Assembly: GCA_020630435.1 (NCBI GenBank)
Contig: JAHDBJ010000027.1
Location: forward strand, 1 to 64,000
DNA: 64,000 bases
DNA from: Saprospiraceae bacterium
GTDB lineage: Bacteria; Bacteroidota; Bacteroidia; Chitinophagales; Saprospiraceae
Reading direction: 5' to 3'
The translations under genes were made by a program, and so were the position numbers. Shown in pieces: positions 33,865 through 43,605 of the stretch. How positions within the stretch are numbered: the first letter of the stretch is position 1; each line of letters begins with the position of its first letter. The notes beneath the pieces were generated by a model that ran no database searches, was not told the DNA's origin, and was given only the letters and a program-made list of their open reading frames with translations.

Positions 33865-34275
33865 ATGAAAAGTATAAAAGAATATAATTTTACGATTAGT
33901 TTTCCAGTACATTGGGGGGAGATGGATGCTTTTGGTCATGTTAATAATATACAGTTTTTAAAATACCATGAAACTGCTAGGATTTCGTTTTTCAAAAAAA
34001 TAGGATTTAATACCGATCACAATACATCAATTGCCCCAATTTTGGCTCATATTTCTTGTCAATATATACAACCTATCACCTATCCTGATGAAGTGACTGT
34101 TGGTACGAAAGTTAATAAAATAGGAAATACCAGTTTCGTGATGGAATTTAGTATTTTTACTCAGAATAAAGGCTTAGTGGCAAAAGGGGAAACGGTTATT
34201 GTATGTTTTAATTATCAAACACAACAAAAGACCGTTATACCAGACGATTTGCGTAAAGCTCTAGAAGAACATTAA
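33865..34275 (+). CDS. Acyl-CoA thioesterase, hotdog fold (4HBT/YbgC-like)
   Basis: The 136-residue protein shows the hotdog signature with the catalytic aspartate in HWGEMDAFGHVNNIQFLKYHETARISFF (about residues 16-43). The central strand region ILAHISCQYIQPITYPDEVTV follows. It should hydrolyse acyl-CoA thioesters; the substrate is not predictable. It follows the esterase by 3 bases and precedes the ArsC-like gene by 19. Confidence 0.92.
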   Translation: MKSIKEYNFTISFPVHWGEMDAFGHVNNIQFLKYHETARISFFKKIGFNTDHNTSIAPILAHISCQYIQPITYPDEVTVGTKVNKIGNTSFVMEFSIFTQNKGLVAKGETVIVCFNYQTQQKTVIPDDLRKALEEH

Positions 34276-34294
34276 CATAAATGATTATAATTAA

Positions 34295-34657
34295 ATGAAT
34301 AAGAAAATATATCATTTGGCAAGTTGCTCCACTTGTCAACGTATTATTAAAGAATTGAACATAGGGGAAGATTTTGTACAACAAAATATTAAAACGGAAA
34401 AAATAACAGTGAAGGAATTAGAGCTTATGGCAAATAAAGTAGGTTCATACGAGAAATTATTTTCTAGGAGAGCTATGAAATATAAATCAATGGGATTAAA
34501 GGATAAAGTTTTGAGTGAGGAGGATTATAAGGCTCTAATCCTAGAAGAATATACTTTCCTAAAACGACCTGTTATCATTGTAGGAGAGGAGATATTTGTA
34601 GGAAATGCAAAAAAAATAGTGGCTGCAGCCAAAGAAGCCATTGAAGGTCTAGCATAA
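34295..34657 (+). CDS. ArsC/Spx-family thioredoxin-fold protein
   Basis: This 120-residue protein has the ArsC/YffB fold: a CxxC at the N-terminus (SCSTCQRIIKEL, Cys11 and Cys14) and the family block ELMANKVGSYEKLFSRRAMKYKSMGL, then LKRPVIIVGEEIFVGNAKK. Classical arsenate reductases keep a single Cys with a downstream Arg triad. No other arsenic genes are near, so a general thiol role is as likely as arsenate reduction. Confidence 0.86.
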   Translation: MNKKIYHLASCSTCQRIIKELNIGEDFVQQNIKTEKITVKELELMANKVGSYEKLFSRRAMKYKSMGLKDKVLSEEDYKALILEEYTFLKRPVIIVGEEIFVGNAKKIVAAAKEAIEGLA

Positions 34658-34755
34658 TTCTGATCATAGATTAGTATAAGTCCTAGAGCTTGATTAAATT
34701 TATTGTCCAATAGTTTACGACTCTAATTTCAAAACGCTCATAACCTAATAGCACT

Positions 34756-36513
34756 ATGGAACGTCACAAGCCTTATCCGCACGTCATCGAGGAGATCGAA
34801 GATTGGCCCATTTACAAATTATATCAAGACAGAGAAGGATTTGTAAATGAAATTATTGAATTCACTCTTGAACGATTTTCTAAAAAATCGAATGAAGAGA
34901 TCAATAACATCATTGCTCGCTCGATTTATTTGGAACGAGCAAGAATTAAACGAGAACCGTGGAAAGTAGATCGAGCAGATGAAAAAGACTTTTGGAAATG
35001 GGTTAGAAAGAAGCTCATTAAGAAATCACTTGATAAAGATGATGCAGAGGTCAAAGAAAATAATGAGCGTATTTTACGAGAAATTATTACTCGGTATGCA
35101 GAGGAAATTGCAGGTGGTTTTAAAAAATCAACCTTCCTTTTTGCTCGTAAATTTTTACTAGCATTTTTCAATCGTTTGTTGAATACAGCAGCAGCAAGAA
35201 ATCTTCGACGATTGTATAGTACCAAATATCGTTTAGTTGAACGATTAAGAGTATATGGTGATATCCACAACATTCGGAGTTTAGCGACTAAAGGTACGCT
35301 AGTACTTGTACCAACACACTTTAGTAATCTGGACTCAATCATTATTGGTTATGCATTAGATTCTGCAGTGGGCCTTCCTACATTCTCTTATGGGGCTGGA
35401 TTGAATTTATATAATACAGGATATACTGCCTATTATATGAATCGTCTAGGAGCATATCGTATTGATCGTCGTAAGAAAAATCCAATTTATTTGGAGACCT
35501 TAAAAGCAATGTCCAACCTTTCTATTCAGAGAGGTACGAATACGCTGTTTTTTCCTGGTGGAACACGTTCTAGAGCAGGCTCAATCGAAACGAAACTTAA
35601 AATGGGACTCTTAGGAACGGCTGTTGAAGCACAACGCCATATTTTTGAACAGGGTCGAGAGGACAAAATTTATGTTGTACCACTCGTTCTAGGCTATCAA
35701 TTTGTATTAGAAGCTCCTAGTTTAATTGATCAATATTTGAAGAAAGAAGGAGAGGAAATGTATTTGAAAAATACGAAAGATGAATCTTTTAGTTTCAGAA
35801 AGATTTCGAAGTTTATGTGGCAACTATTTTCAAAACGATCGGATATTACATTCTCACTAGGCAAACCAATGGATGTACTCGGTAATTTTGTAACAGAAGA
35901 TGGTTTGAGTGTTGATAAATATGGTCATGCGATAGATGTGAAAGAGTACTTTATGAAGAATGGAAAAATTGATCCAAATACGCAAAGAGAAAGTCAATAT
36001 ACTCGGCGTTTATCTCAAATCATTGTAGATAGATTTTTTAAAGAAAATATTGTATTAAGCGGTCATTTGGTTACGTATGTAGCCTTTAATTTAATTCAAA
36101 AACAAAATCCAAATCTAGATATATATGGGCTGTTAAGATTACCTCCAGAAGATTATGTCATTCCGTTTAAGACATTTTGCGAGGCAGTCGATGCCCTTCG
36201 ACAACGGCTTTTCCAAATGGAAAAAGAAGGCAATGTACAACTCGCTGAAAAGCTGTATGAACCAATTGAAAAACTGGTCAAAGATGGGATTATAAATGCA
36301 GGGATTTACCATTCAAAAGAGCCTTTAAAACGCAATAAAAACGGAGATGTTATTAGCGAAGATTTAAAACTATTGTATTATTACCACAATAGGCTAGAAC
36401 ATTATGATCTAGCGAGACACGTAGACTGGACAAACTATAGGATAAAATACACAGATGAAACACAATCTCAAGTTGAAAAAGAAAAAGTCGTTCTAGAAAA
36501 TGAAAGTATTTAA
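34756..36513 (+). CDS. Glycerolipid acyltransferase, PlsB/PlsC-like
   Basis: The 585-residue protein has the acyltransferase motifs: THFSNLDSIIIG (HxxxxD, about residue 192) and FFPGGTRSRAGSIETKLKMGLLG (about 267-289), with YVVPLVLGYQFVLEAPSL as motif IV. The length is intermediate between PlsC (about 250) and PlsB (about 800). It probably transfers acyl groups to glycerol-3-phosphate or its lyso form at the inner membrane. It overlaps the lysC start by 14 bases, so the two are translationally coupled, although the link between them is not obvious. Confidence 0.9.
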   Translation: MERHKPYPHVIEEIEDWPIYKLYQDREGFVNEIIEFTLERFSKKSNEEINNIIARSIYLERARIKREPWKVDRADEKDFWKWVRKKLIKKSLDKDDAEVKENNERILREIITRYAEEIAGGFKKSTFLFARKFLLAFFNRLLNTAAARNLRRLYSTKYRLVERLRVYGDIHNIRSLATKGTLVLVPTHFSNLDSIIIGYALDSAVGLPTFSYGAGLNLYNTGYTAYYMNRLGAYRIDRRKKNPIYLETLKAMSNLSIQRGTNTLFFPGGTRSRAGSIETKLKMGLLGTAVEAQRHIFEQGREDKIYVVPLVLGYQFVLEAPSLIDQYLKKEGEEMYLKNTKDESFSFRKISKFMWQLFSKRSDITFSLGKPMDVLGNFVTEDGLSVDKYGHAIDVKEYFMKNGKIDPNTQRESQYTRRLSQIIVDRFFKENIVLSGHLVTYVAFNLIQKQNPNLDIYGLLRLPPEDYVIPFKTFCEAVDALRQRLFQMEKEGNVQLAEKLYEPIEKLVKDGIINAGIYHSKEPLKRNKNGDVISEDLKLLYYYHNRLEHYDLARHVDWTNYRIKYTDETQSQVEKEKVVLENESI

Positions 36514-37783
36514 ATTTGGAGGAGCTTCTGTGAAAGACGCAGAGGCTATAAGAAATGTTGCTAATATTTTACAAAAATATAAATCAGAAAGTCTGGTTAT
36601 TGTCGTATCTGCGATGGGTAAGACGACAAATGCTCTAGAAGAAATTGTAAATGCATATGTTGGTAATAAGGGGACAGCGTTTGAGTTGTTAGAGGTTGTT
36701 AAGCAACAACATTTTGCTATAATGGCATCATTGTTTGATGAAAAACACGAAGTTTTTGGGGCAATTAACGATACTTTTGTAGAGATCGAATGGGTGATCG
36801 AAGATGATATACAAGACACTTACGATTATATCTATGATCAAATTGTATCTATTGGCGAAATGGTTTCTACTAAAATATTATCTGCTTACCTTAATGAAGT
36901 TGGTTTACCTTGCCAATGGCTAGATGCCCGTGATGTAATATTGACAGATGAGACCTATCGAGAAGGTCGTATTCAGTGGGAATCGACACAAAAAAATGCA
37001 CAAAAGACTATTATTCCACTTGTAGAAAAAGGAAGCTTTGTTCTTACACAGGGGTTTATTGGCGGTACAATTGACAATCACACAACAACACTAGGACGAG
37101 AAGGGTCTGATTATACAGCAGCTATATTATCTTATTGTCTTGATGTTGAAAATATGAGTATTTGGAAAGATGTTCCAGGTATTCTGACTGCTGATCCTCG
37201 CTTGTTTAAGAATGTTACTAAAATAGATCGTTTATCGTATAAAGAAGCCATAGAAATGACATACTATGGTGCTAAAGTTATTCATCCTAAAACAATTAAA
37301 CCCCTTCAAAATAAGAATATTCCTCTTTTTGTGAAGTCGTTTATCGAACCAGAAGGCGAAGGTACTAGCATATCTGATGGAGTAGAAGTGCTTTATCCTC
37401 CTGTTGTTGTCGTTGCGTCTAATCAAGCACTTCTTCATATTTCCGCTAAGGATTTTTCCTTTGTAGCAGAACATCATTTGAGTCGCCTGTTTCAATTATT
37501 TGCAACACATCGCATCAAAATTAATATGATGCAAAATACAGCTATTAGCTTTTCGGTTTGTGTCACCTATAACCGATATAGGATAGAACAATTTATTCAG
37601 GCAATAGAAGGTGAATTTAAAATTGTGTTAGACAAAGATCTCGAATTGATTACCGTTCGCCACTATCACAATGATATTGTGAAATCCTTAAAAAAAGGAA
37701 AAGTCGTAATGTTGGAGGAACGCATTAGAAAAACCTTACAAATGGTGCTAAAAAAAGTTCCTATGATGGAAAGGGTGGGGTAG
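36500..37783 (+). CDS. lysC: Aspartate kinase
   Basis: This enzyme phosphorylates aspartate at the head of lysine, threonine and methionine synthesis. The 427-residue length fits a monofunctional enzyme. Catalytic blocks: FKFGGASVKDAEAIRNVANIL (residues 3-23), IVVSAMGKTTNALEEIV, TLGREGSDYTAAILSYCLDVENMSIWKDVPGILTADPRL. C-terminal ACT-like regulatory modules follow (LLHISAKDFSFVAEHHLSRLFQLFATHRIKINMMQ; then about 360-420). It starts inside the acyltransferase gene (14-base overlap) and converges on the DksA-like gene with a 9-base gap. Confidence 0.94.
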   Translation: MKVFKFGGASVKDAEAIRNVANILQKYKSESLVIVVSAMGKTTNALEEIVNAYVGNKGTAFELLEVVKQQHFAIMASLFDEKHEVFGAINDTFVEIEWVIEDDIQDTYDYIYDQIVSIGEMVSTKILSAYLNEVGLPCQWLDARDVILTDETYREGRIQWESTQKNAQKTIIPLVEKGSFVLTQGFIGGTIDNHTTTLGREGSDYTAAILSYCLDVENMSIWKDVPGILTADPRLFKNVTKIDRLSYKEAIEMTYYGAKVIHPKTIKPLQNKNIPLFVKSFIEPEGEGTSISDGVEVLYPPVVVVASNQALLHISAKDFSFVAEHHLSRLFQLFATHRIKINMMQNTAISFSVCVTYNRYRIEQFIQAIEGEFKIVLDKDLELITVRHYHNDIVKSLKKGKVVMLEERIRKTLQMVLKKVPMMERVG

Positions 37784-37792
37784 AAGAATTAC

Positions 37793-38128
37793 TTATTTGT
37801 CGGCACAATGTACACACTTAGAGCTTTCAGGCATAAACATCAAGCGCATAGGTGGAATATTACGTTTACAACGTGTACAAACACCAAAACTAGGAGCATC
37901 AATTTTAGATAATGCCATTTGCAATTTTGCTAATTTTTCTCTAGCTTTTCGCAGAACAGCCTCATTGACCCCTTTGGTATTAATGGCATCCATTCTGCTG
38001 ACTCTGCCGATGGAATTTTCAGGTGTAATGGGTTGAGTCATTGCCTCCATTTCCTTTATACTTTCTGTTGTTTTTGTAATCTTTTCTTGTATTTTTTGCT
38101 TGAGTTCTTGCCGTTCTATGTCAGTCAT
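37793..38128 (-). CDS. DksA/TraR-type C4 zinc-finger protein
   Basis: The 111-residue protein has a long N-terminal coiled-coil (about residues 1-75) and a C-terminal zinc finger, FGVCTRCKRNIPPMRLMFMPESSKCVHC, with four cysteines in two CxxC pairs. This matches the TraR/DksA family, which binds the RNA polymerase secondary channel and modulates transcription with ppGpp. The coil is shorter than in E. coli DksA (151 residues). Confidence 0.9.
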   Translation of the reverse strand: MTDIERQELKQKIQEKITKTTESIKEMEAMTQPITPENSIGRVSRMDAINTKGVNEAVLRKAREKLAKLQMALSKIDAPSFGVCTRCKRNIPPMRLMFMPESSKCVHCADK

Positions 38129-38206
38129 GTTTTAGTTTTAATTCTATCCAAAAGGATAAAGTTACTAAAAAATAGAAAGGAAGACAAGGAGCGCAAAGTT
38201 GCTTTT

Positions 38207-38812
38207 TTATTTAAAAAGTTCACCTTGTGTGGATTCTGGTAAGAGTCTAAACGATTTTCGATGGTATTTACAAACACCATGTATCTGTATGGCCGCTCGG
38301 TGCGCTTTGGTAGGGTAGCCTTTATTTTGGGCCCATCCATAAACTGGAAATTCTTGAGCGATTTGCTCCATGTATTCATCCCGATGAGTTTTGGCTAAGA
38401 TGGAGGCTGCGGCAATTGATAAATACTTCCCATCTCCTTTAATAATACAATGATGAGGGATATTGGGATATGGTTTAAAACGGTTACCATCAATGAGTAA
38501 TGCTTCTGGTTTTAGTTGTAGTTTTTTGATGGCTCTATGCATTGCTAAAAACGAAGCATTAAGGATATTAATCTTATCAATTTCTTTGGGTTTCACCTGA
38601 GCCACAGCCCAAGCAATGGCTTCTCGTTCTATTATAATCCTAAGTGTTTCTCTTTGATTTTTTGTGATTTTTTTTGAATCATCCAGATCCGTATTTTTAA
38701 AATCGGGAGGTAAAATTACAGCCGCAGCAAAAACAGAACCAGAAAGACAACCTCTACCAGCTTCATCACAACCAGCTTCAAGGACATCTTTTTGAAGAAA
38801 AGGTAATAACAT
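38207..38812 (-). CDS. rnhB: Ribonuclease HII
   Basis: RNase HII removes ribonucleotides from DNA:RNA hybrids. The 201-residue enzyme shows EAGCDEAGRGCLSGSVFAAAVILP with the first acidic pair (Asp16-Glu17), DDSKKITKNQRETL, PEALLIDGNRF (second Asp), and KGDGKYLSIAAASILAKTHRDEYM (last Asp in the HRDEYM part). It sits between the TPR gene (24 bases upstream on the same strand) and the DksA-like gene, so it may be in one transcript with them. Confidence 0.95.
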   Translation of the reverse strand: MLLPFLQKDVLEAGCDEAGRGCLSGSVFAAAVILPPDFKNTDLDDSKKITKNQRETLRIIIEREAIAWAVAQVKPKEIDKINILNASFLAMHRAIKKLQLKPEALLIDGNRFKPYPNIPHHCIIKGDGKYLSIAAASILAKTHRDEYMEQIAQEFPVYGWAQNKGYPTKAHRAAIQIHGVCKYHRKSFRLLPESTQGELFK

Positions 38813-38836
38813 GAATATATTTTCAGATAGCTGATT

Positions 38837-40240
38837 TTATTTATGGTAAAAAGCAATAAGATCAAGAATTTCTTCATCTTCTTGTAAACTAGGAAATAGT
38901 TCAAATAAAGCCGTATGAAGATCGTAGTCTTTTTCCAAAGCAAGAGAAAGCTTTAGAAGAGCGTCTTTACGAACACCCATATTGAACAAACAGGCAGCCT
39001 CACAATAGTATAATTCAGCAGAGGACATATTATCAGCAGCTTCTTCTAGAATATCTAGTGCTAGTTCATAGGCTTCAATATCAATCAAGAAAGTAGCGTA
39101 TTGAATCCAGTAAATAGACTGATCAGGTGCTAAATCTACCGCTTTCCTAAAATAAATAATTGCTGTGTCATAATCGTCTGTTCTTAGATAGGCTTCTGCA
39201 ATTGAAGCAACATACTCCTCTTTCCTAGCATTTAATTCTATCGCTCTCTTAAAACTTTGAATTGCAGACACCCAATTTTCTTCCTCCATATAACATTCCC
39301 CCATTCTAAAATGAGCGGTCTCGTTATTTGGATTTTTACGAATTGCCATTAAATAATAGTGCTTCGCAAGATTAATATCTTCTAGGTTTTCGTGACAAAT
39401 GCCAATGTTGACATAAATATCACTATCGGCTTTTAAATTATCTAGAGCTTCTTCACAACATTGCAAAGCTTTGTCATAGTTTCCAACCTCTACACAAGTC
39501 GCAATGCAATCTTTATAAGCATATTCAAAGTCTGGCTTGATGATGTAAGCATATTCAAAAGCCTCAATAGCACTATACATCTCATTCATGCAATAATAAG
39601 CCTGTCCTAGATTATACCACGCTTGGGCAGAATATGGAAAACGATCGATAAATTTCTTATGAAAAATAGCACTTTCTTCGTATTTCTTACACCACTCGAC
39701 ACATATCCAAATGCGCTCCAAGGCTTCTTCGTTTTTAGGATTGGCATTAAGGGCTTTTTTTAATACACGAAACATATTGCTGTATTCTTGATTGCTTTCA
39801 AAGGCATGAGAAAGAGCAAGGTAAATCTGACTTCGTTCAAGGCTCTCACTATTTTCTATGCTAGAGTATAATAAACCAATAGCTTCTTCATATTTATTAG
39901 AAGCTAATAAAATATCAGCACGTACCAATGTGATATTAATATCTGACGAATCATATAAATGAGCTTTGTCTAGATTTGCAAGTGCTTCAGAATTCTGCCC
40001 ATTTTCTAAATGTAATCTTGCTTTACGGATATAAAAACCAGCAGAGAAACTATGTTGCTCTGTTGCCATAGTAGCTAGTTCTAAAGCCTTGACAAAATCT
40101 TGTTGATCTTCAAAGTAATCAATCATTTGATGAAAAGCCGATTTCTCAAAAAAAGCGACCGTTCCATTTCGTGACATTGCCTCTAGGCGATTTAATAGGC
40201 GATTTATGCTTTCCTCTTTGTCAAAATCTTGTGGGTACAT
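38837..40240 (-). CDS. Tetratricopeptide repeat protein
   Basis: This 467-residue acidic protein is made almost entirely of TPR units from about residue 35 to 440, for example AWYNLGQAYYCMNEMYSAIEAFEYAYIIKPDFEYAY and AHFRMGECYMEEENWVSAIQSFKRAIELNARK. No signal peptide or membrane segment is seen, so it should be cytoplasmic and act as a scaffold. The partner is unknown. A 478-base AT-rich region precedes it. Confidence 0.92.
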   Translation of the reverse strand: MYPQDFDKEESINRLLNRLEAMSRNGTVAFFEKSAFHQMIDYFEDQQDFVKALELATMATEQHSFSAGFYIRKARLHLENGQNSEALANLDKAHLYDSSDINITLVRADILLASNKYEEAIGLLYSSIENSESLERSQIYLALSHAFESNQEYSNMFRVLKKALNANPKNEEALERIWICVEWCKKYEESAIFHKKFIDRFPYSAQAWYNLGQAYYCMNEMYSAIEAFEYAYIIKPDFEYAYKDCIATCVEVGNYDKALQCCEEALDNLKADSDIYVNIGICHENLEDINLAKHYYLMAIRKNPNNETAHFRMGECYMEEENWVSAIQSFKRAIELNARKEEYVASIAEAYLRTDDYDTAIIYFRKAVDLAPDQSIYWIQYATFLIDIEAYELALDILEEAADNMSSAELYYCEAACLFNMGVRKDALLKLSLALEKDYDLHTALFELFPSLQEDEEILDLIAFYHK

Positions 40241-40718
40241 AGGTTATGGTTAATGTTTTCGTTAAGATAAAGGTACACAAAAAAACGAGATGCTTACTAT
40301 TTTTTGTCAGGATTTTATCAATTTTATTTTTTAATATTCAATCTCATTATAATTTCATAAGCTTTTAATTATTAACAAGTTAGAAATTTTTTTTATTTGA
40401 AATTAAAGATATTATGAAAAGTATTTATTTGAAAATCACTATGTGAAATGACAATGAACTTCACAAAAAGAATTTATTTAACCCCTTTATACTGTGACGT
40501 TTTGCATTTTTTAGTCCTAAAAAATAAAATTAGAAATTAGATTAATTTGTGACTTTTTAAATTTGAAATAGATTATATTTTGTCTCGTATGTGCACACTA
40601 TAATTTTAAAGTTTATCAAACAAAAACAAGTTAATAATGATAGTATGTCTACTCTCTATATATTCTTTAGAGTCAAAATGTAACCAGCAATGTAAAGATT
40701 TTTTTAATTATTTATAGA
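40241..40718. other. 478-base AT-rich intergenic stretch
   Basis: It must hold the promoter of the TPR gene (minus strand) and the 3' end of the LVIVD lipoprotein gene. I see a 20-bp near-perfect palindrome at 40506-40525 (ATTTTTTAG TC CTAAAAAAT), which could be a regulatory site or a weak terminator, and no reading frame longer than about 15 codons that looks real. No exact TAnnTTTG is present on the minus strand. Confidence 0.4.
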
Positions 40719-41492
40719 TTAGCTATTAATAGGAATTGCTGAAACCCTTGTAATGTTATTAATATTTGTGTAATCAAATTGATAGACATTATCTGGTCCG
40801 ACAACAAGTAATAATCCATCCAAGGGAATTACATCAAAAGTAGTAAAGCCTTCCTTATGTTCAATTAATTCAATCGAAGAAGGGTTACTAATATCGAAAA
40901 TCATTAAACCTGATGTACCCACACATACAAATAAAAGGTTACCATCAAGTCCAACGCCTTTTGGTGTAGGAAGTTCAATTTCATTAATGAGTTGGGGCTG
41001 GGTAATATTTTTTACATTAAAAACTTTTAATTGATTGATACTAATAATTCGGTTGCAACTACCTCTAGTTTCTGTATTTAGCGTTACGAAAGCTAAACTA
41101 TCATTGGCTACTACAGGGTCACAAGGATATATCGGATAATCATAAGAAACACTAGAAGCTTGGACAGGAATTCCATCATCTCCTATAGTATAAATATATA
41201 ATCCTGATCCCGAACCAATAAAAAGTTTACTTCCCAAATTGTATATGGTTTCAATATTATCTCCTATTGATTGTTGATTGATTTTGCTGGGATGTGTAGG
41301 ATTCGAAAGATTATAGGTTATTATATTTGCATTGTCTACAACGTATAAAAAATGGCCTACCGTCATAAATCGAGCGTAAGAACCTGCAATACCTGAATCG
41401 GATGAAGAAGGAACCGATAGACTACTATCACTTGATTCGCAACCAACAAACGTTATAGCCAATATTGATAAAAAGAAAATAATATTTTTCAT
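40719..41492 (-). CDS. LVIVD-repeat beta-propeller lipoprotein
   Basis: The frame is open from 41549, but the Met at 41492 gives a clean lipoprotein signal (MKNIIFFLSILAITFVGC, Cys18), so I use it (257 residues). The mature protein has repeated units of the LVIVD kind: FLYVVDNANIITYNLSNPTHPSKINQQ, LFIGSGSGLYIYTIGDDGIPV, LKVFNVKNITQPQLINEIE, LLFVCVGTSGLMIFDISNPSSIELIE. Such proteins form propellers on the cell surface or in the periplasm of Bacteroidota; the ligand is unknown. Confidence 0.88.
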   Translation of the reverse strand: MKNIIFFLSILAITFVGCESSDSSLSVPSSSDSGIAGSYARFMTVGHFLYVVDNANIITYNLSNPTHPSKINQQSIGDNIETIYNLGSKLFIGSGSGLYIYTIGDDGIPVQASSVSYDYPIYPCDPVVANDSLAFVTLNTETRGSCNRIISINQLKVFNVKNITQPQLINEIELPTPKGVGLDGNLLFVCVGTSGLMIFDISNPSSIELIEHKEGFTTFDVIPLDGLLLVVGPDNVYQFDYTNINNITRVSAIPINS

Positions 41493-41713
41493 GGTATACA
41501 TAATATATAGGGATGAAAAAATCGCTATTGAACAGCTTAAATATATCAATTTTTAATTTTAGAAGATATTTTTTAAACCACTTCTAATTGTAAACTACAG
41601 TTTTTATTTTTACAACGAAAAATCGAAGCCATTTGTCTATTGAAAGTAAGGGATAATTTATTTTTTCAAATTCATTTGGATTGTACATTTTAAGCTTATA
41701 CTTTATAATAACA

Positions 41714-42349
41714 ATGACACCACAAAGAGAAAAACGCTTTAGAGAAGTTGCTTCACGTCGACAGGCCAATCTTGCTGTTATTTTAGAAAATGTTCATGAT
41801 CCACATAATATAGGTGCGGTATTGCGAACTTGTGAATCTGTTGGTGTTATGGAAGTCTATATCTTATATAACGATCCTCAATTACAAGGCAAAAGAATTC
41901 ATCTAGGACATAAAACGTCTTCAGGATCTCGAAAATGGTTAGAAGTTTACAAATATGAAAATACCCAAAAATGCTTTGAAGCTGTTCAACGTAAATATGA
42001 TAAAATCTTTGCTACCCATTTGGATAAACAAGCTGTTTCTTTACATGACTTAGAACTTACATCTTCTGTGGCTTTATTATTTGGCAATGAAAAAGATGGT
42101 TTGACTGAAGAAGCCTTAAGTTATGCAAACGGTAACTTTATTATTCCTCAAATGGGATTTGTTCAGAGTTTGAATATTTCAGTTGCTTGTGCTATTACTT
42201 TATATGAAGCCTTAAGACAACGACAAACTAAAGGCTTTTATACTCAAAATCCCACACTTTCACGACAAAAACAAGAAGCTCTTTACCTTGAATATAAACG
42301 ACGACATGACGATGGTGAAAGTAGAAAATATGCAATAGATATAAGTTAA
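41714..42349 (+). CDS. trmH: TrmH-family RNA 2'-O-methyltransferase (SpoU)
   Basis: This enzyme 2'-O-methylates RNA, most likely tRNA G18. I start at the internal ATG 41714 (MTPQREKRFREVASRRQANL; 211 residues) because upstream codons show no homology. SPOUT knot motifs are clear: VILENVHDPHNIGAVLRTCESVG (motif 1, Asn and Arg), VALLFGNEKDGLTEEAL (motif 2) and IIPQMGFVQSLNISVACAITLYEA (motif 3). A TTG-N20-TACTTTA sequence ends just before the ATG and may be its promoter. It converges on aroA with 2 bases between stops. Confidence 0.92.
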   Translation: MTPQREKRFREVASRRQANLAVILENVHDPHNIGAVLRTCESVGVMEVYILYNDPQLQGKRIHLGHKTSSGSRKWLEVYKYENTQKCFEAVQRKYDKIFATHLDKQAVSLHDLELTSSVALLFGNEKDGLTEEALSYANGNFIIPQMGFVQSLNISVACAITLYEALRQRQTKGFYTQNPTLSRQKQEALYLEYKRRHDDGESRKYAIDIS

Positions 42350-42351
42350 AA

Positions 42352-43605
42352 TTATTCTACTTCAAAGCCTAGCGTTTTTAAATCATCCCAATATTCAGGA
42401 TATGATTTCACGACAACCATTGGATCTTCTATCGTTACAGGAAAAAGCATTGCCAAAGGCGCAAAAGCCATCGCCATGCGGTGGTCGTGATATGTAGGGA
42501 ATCTAGGCGTTTCCTTTGGTCGTACTGCTTTTCCCTCTTGCATATAAAATTCTTTTTCGGGATGCTTACTATGAAATTTTGGGGGCATCTTCGAAATATA
42601 AACTTGAAGTTTACCTAACTCATTTTGCAATGCACTGATTCTATCGGTCTCCTTAATTCGTAGCGTTTCTAGTCCTGTATATAAACCCATAATCCCTTGC
42701 CCAGCACATATCACCGATAAGGTTTGAGCAATATCGGGGCATTCTAAGAAATCCCATTCAAATAGTTGTTTCGCTTCACTAGTTTTAGATAGATGGAGTC
42801 CTTTTTTATTAAATCGAGTAACAATCCCGAACTGTGTCATCATTTCCGATAAAACAGCGTCTCCTTGAACAGAATTTTCAAATAATCCATTCACCTGTAG
42901 ATCCAAATCATTGCCTGCAAAGGCAGCTAAGGCATAATGATAAGAAGCTGCTGACCAATCAGCCTCTACTGTAAATAGTTTAGCTTGATATTTTTGTGGT
43001 GCAATGGTGATTGTATTTCCATCCCAAAGATGTGTGACACCAAAATGTTCCATCAAATTGAGCGTCATCTTAATATAGGGAATGGATACAATCTTCCCTT
43101 CAAGGGTCAACTCCAAACCATTTTTCAATACAGGAGCAATCATCAACAATGCAGAAATAAACTGGCTGCTTGTAGAAGCTGCAATACTGACCTTATTTGT
43201 TTCACCTATATTTTTTGGCGTATTGATTTTTAGAGGCGGATACCCTGCTTCCCCCAGATACTCAATATCCGCTCCTAGTATTTTGAGGGCATCAACGAGT
43301 ACCCCGATAGGACGTTGTAACATTCGTTCAGAGCCTGTAAGTACCTGTGTTCCTTCTTGTAAAGAAAGATAGGCTGTTAAGAAACGAAAAGTCGTACCTG
43401 CTGGACCTACATCAAGTGTTGTATCTTTAGAGGTCAAAAGAGCGGACAGTGTTTCCGTATCTTTAGCAGAAGCTAAATTATGAATGACAAAATCCTCTTC
43501 GCACAGTGCTTGAATGATTAAGGCTCTATTACTAATGGATTTTGAGCCTGTCAGGGTAATCTCACCTTGAATTTTTTTATTCTTTTTTGAAACGGTATAT
43601 ATCAT
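42352..43605 (-). CDS. aroA: 3-phosphoshikimate 1-carboxyvinyltransferase (EPSP synthase)
   Basis: AroA joins shikimate-3-phosphate and PEP in the pathway to aromatic amino acids. The 417-residue enzyme shows [16 protein letters not shown] (about residues 19-34), [55 protein letters not shown] and [17 protein letters not shown]. It overlaps nadA upstream by 4 bases (43602-43605), so the two are translationally coupled. Confidence 0.96.
   Translation of the reverse strand: MIYTVSKKNKKIQGEITLTGSKSISNRALIIQALCEEDFVIHNLASAKDTETLSALLTSKDTTLDVGPAGTTFRFLTAYLSLQEGTQVLTGSERMLQRPIGVLVDALKILGADIEYLGEAGYPPLKINTPKNIGETNKVSIAASTSSQFISALLMIAPVLKNGLELTLEGKIVSIPYIKMTLNLMEHFGVTHLWDGNTITIAPQKYQAKLFTVEADWSAASYHYALAAFAGNDLDLQVNGLFENSVQGDAVLSEMMTQFGIVTRFNKKGLHLSKTSEAKQLFEWDFLECPDIAQTLSVICAGQGIMGLYTGLETLRIKETDRISALQNELGKLQVYISKMPPKFHSKHPEKEFYMQEGKAVRPKETPRFPTYHDHRMAMAFAPLAMLFPVTIEDPMVVVKSYPEYWDDLKTLGFEVE

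Noticed and set aside
34926..35342. 138-codon minus-strand open frame
   Set aside because: It lies inside the acyltransferase gene, whose frame has clear family motifs; the antisense translation resembles nothing.
41528..41585. Sixth copy of the palindromic element (TTTTTTAAACCACTTC)
   Set aside because: Only a 16-base resemblance to the right end; no matching left end or conserved interior.
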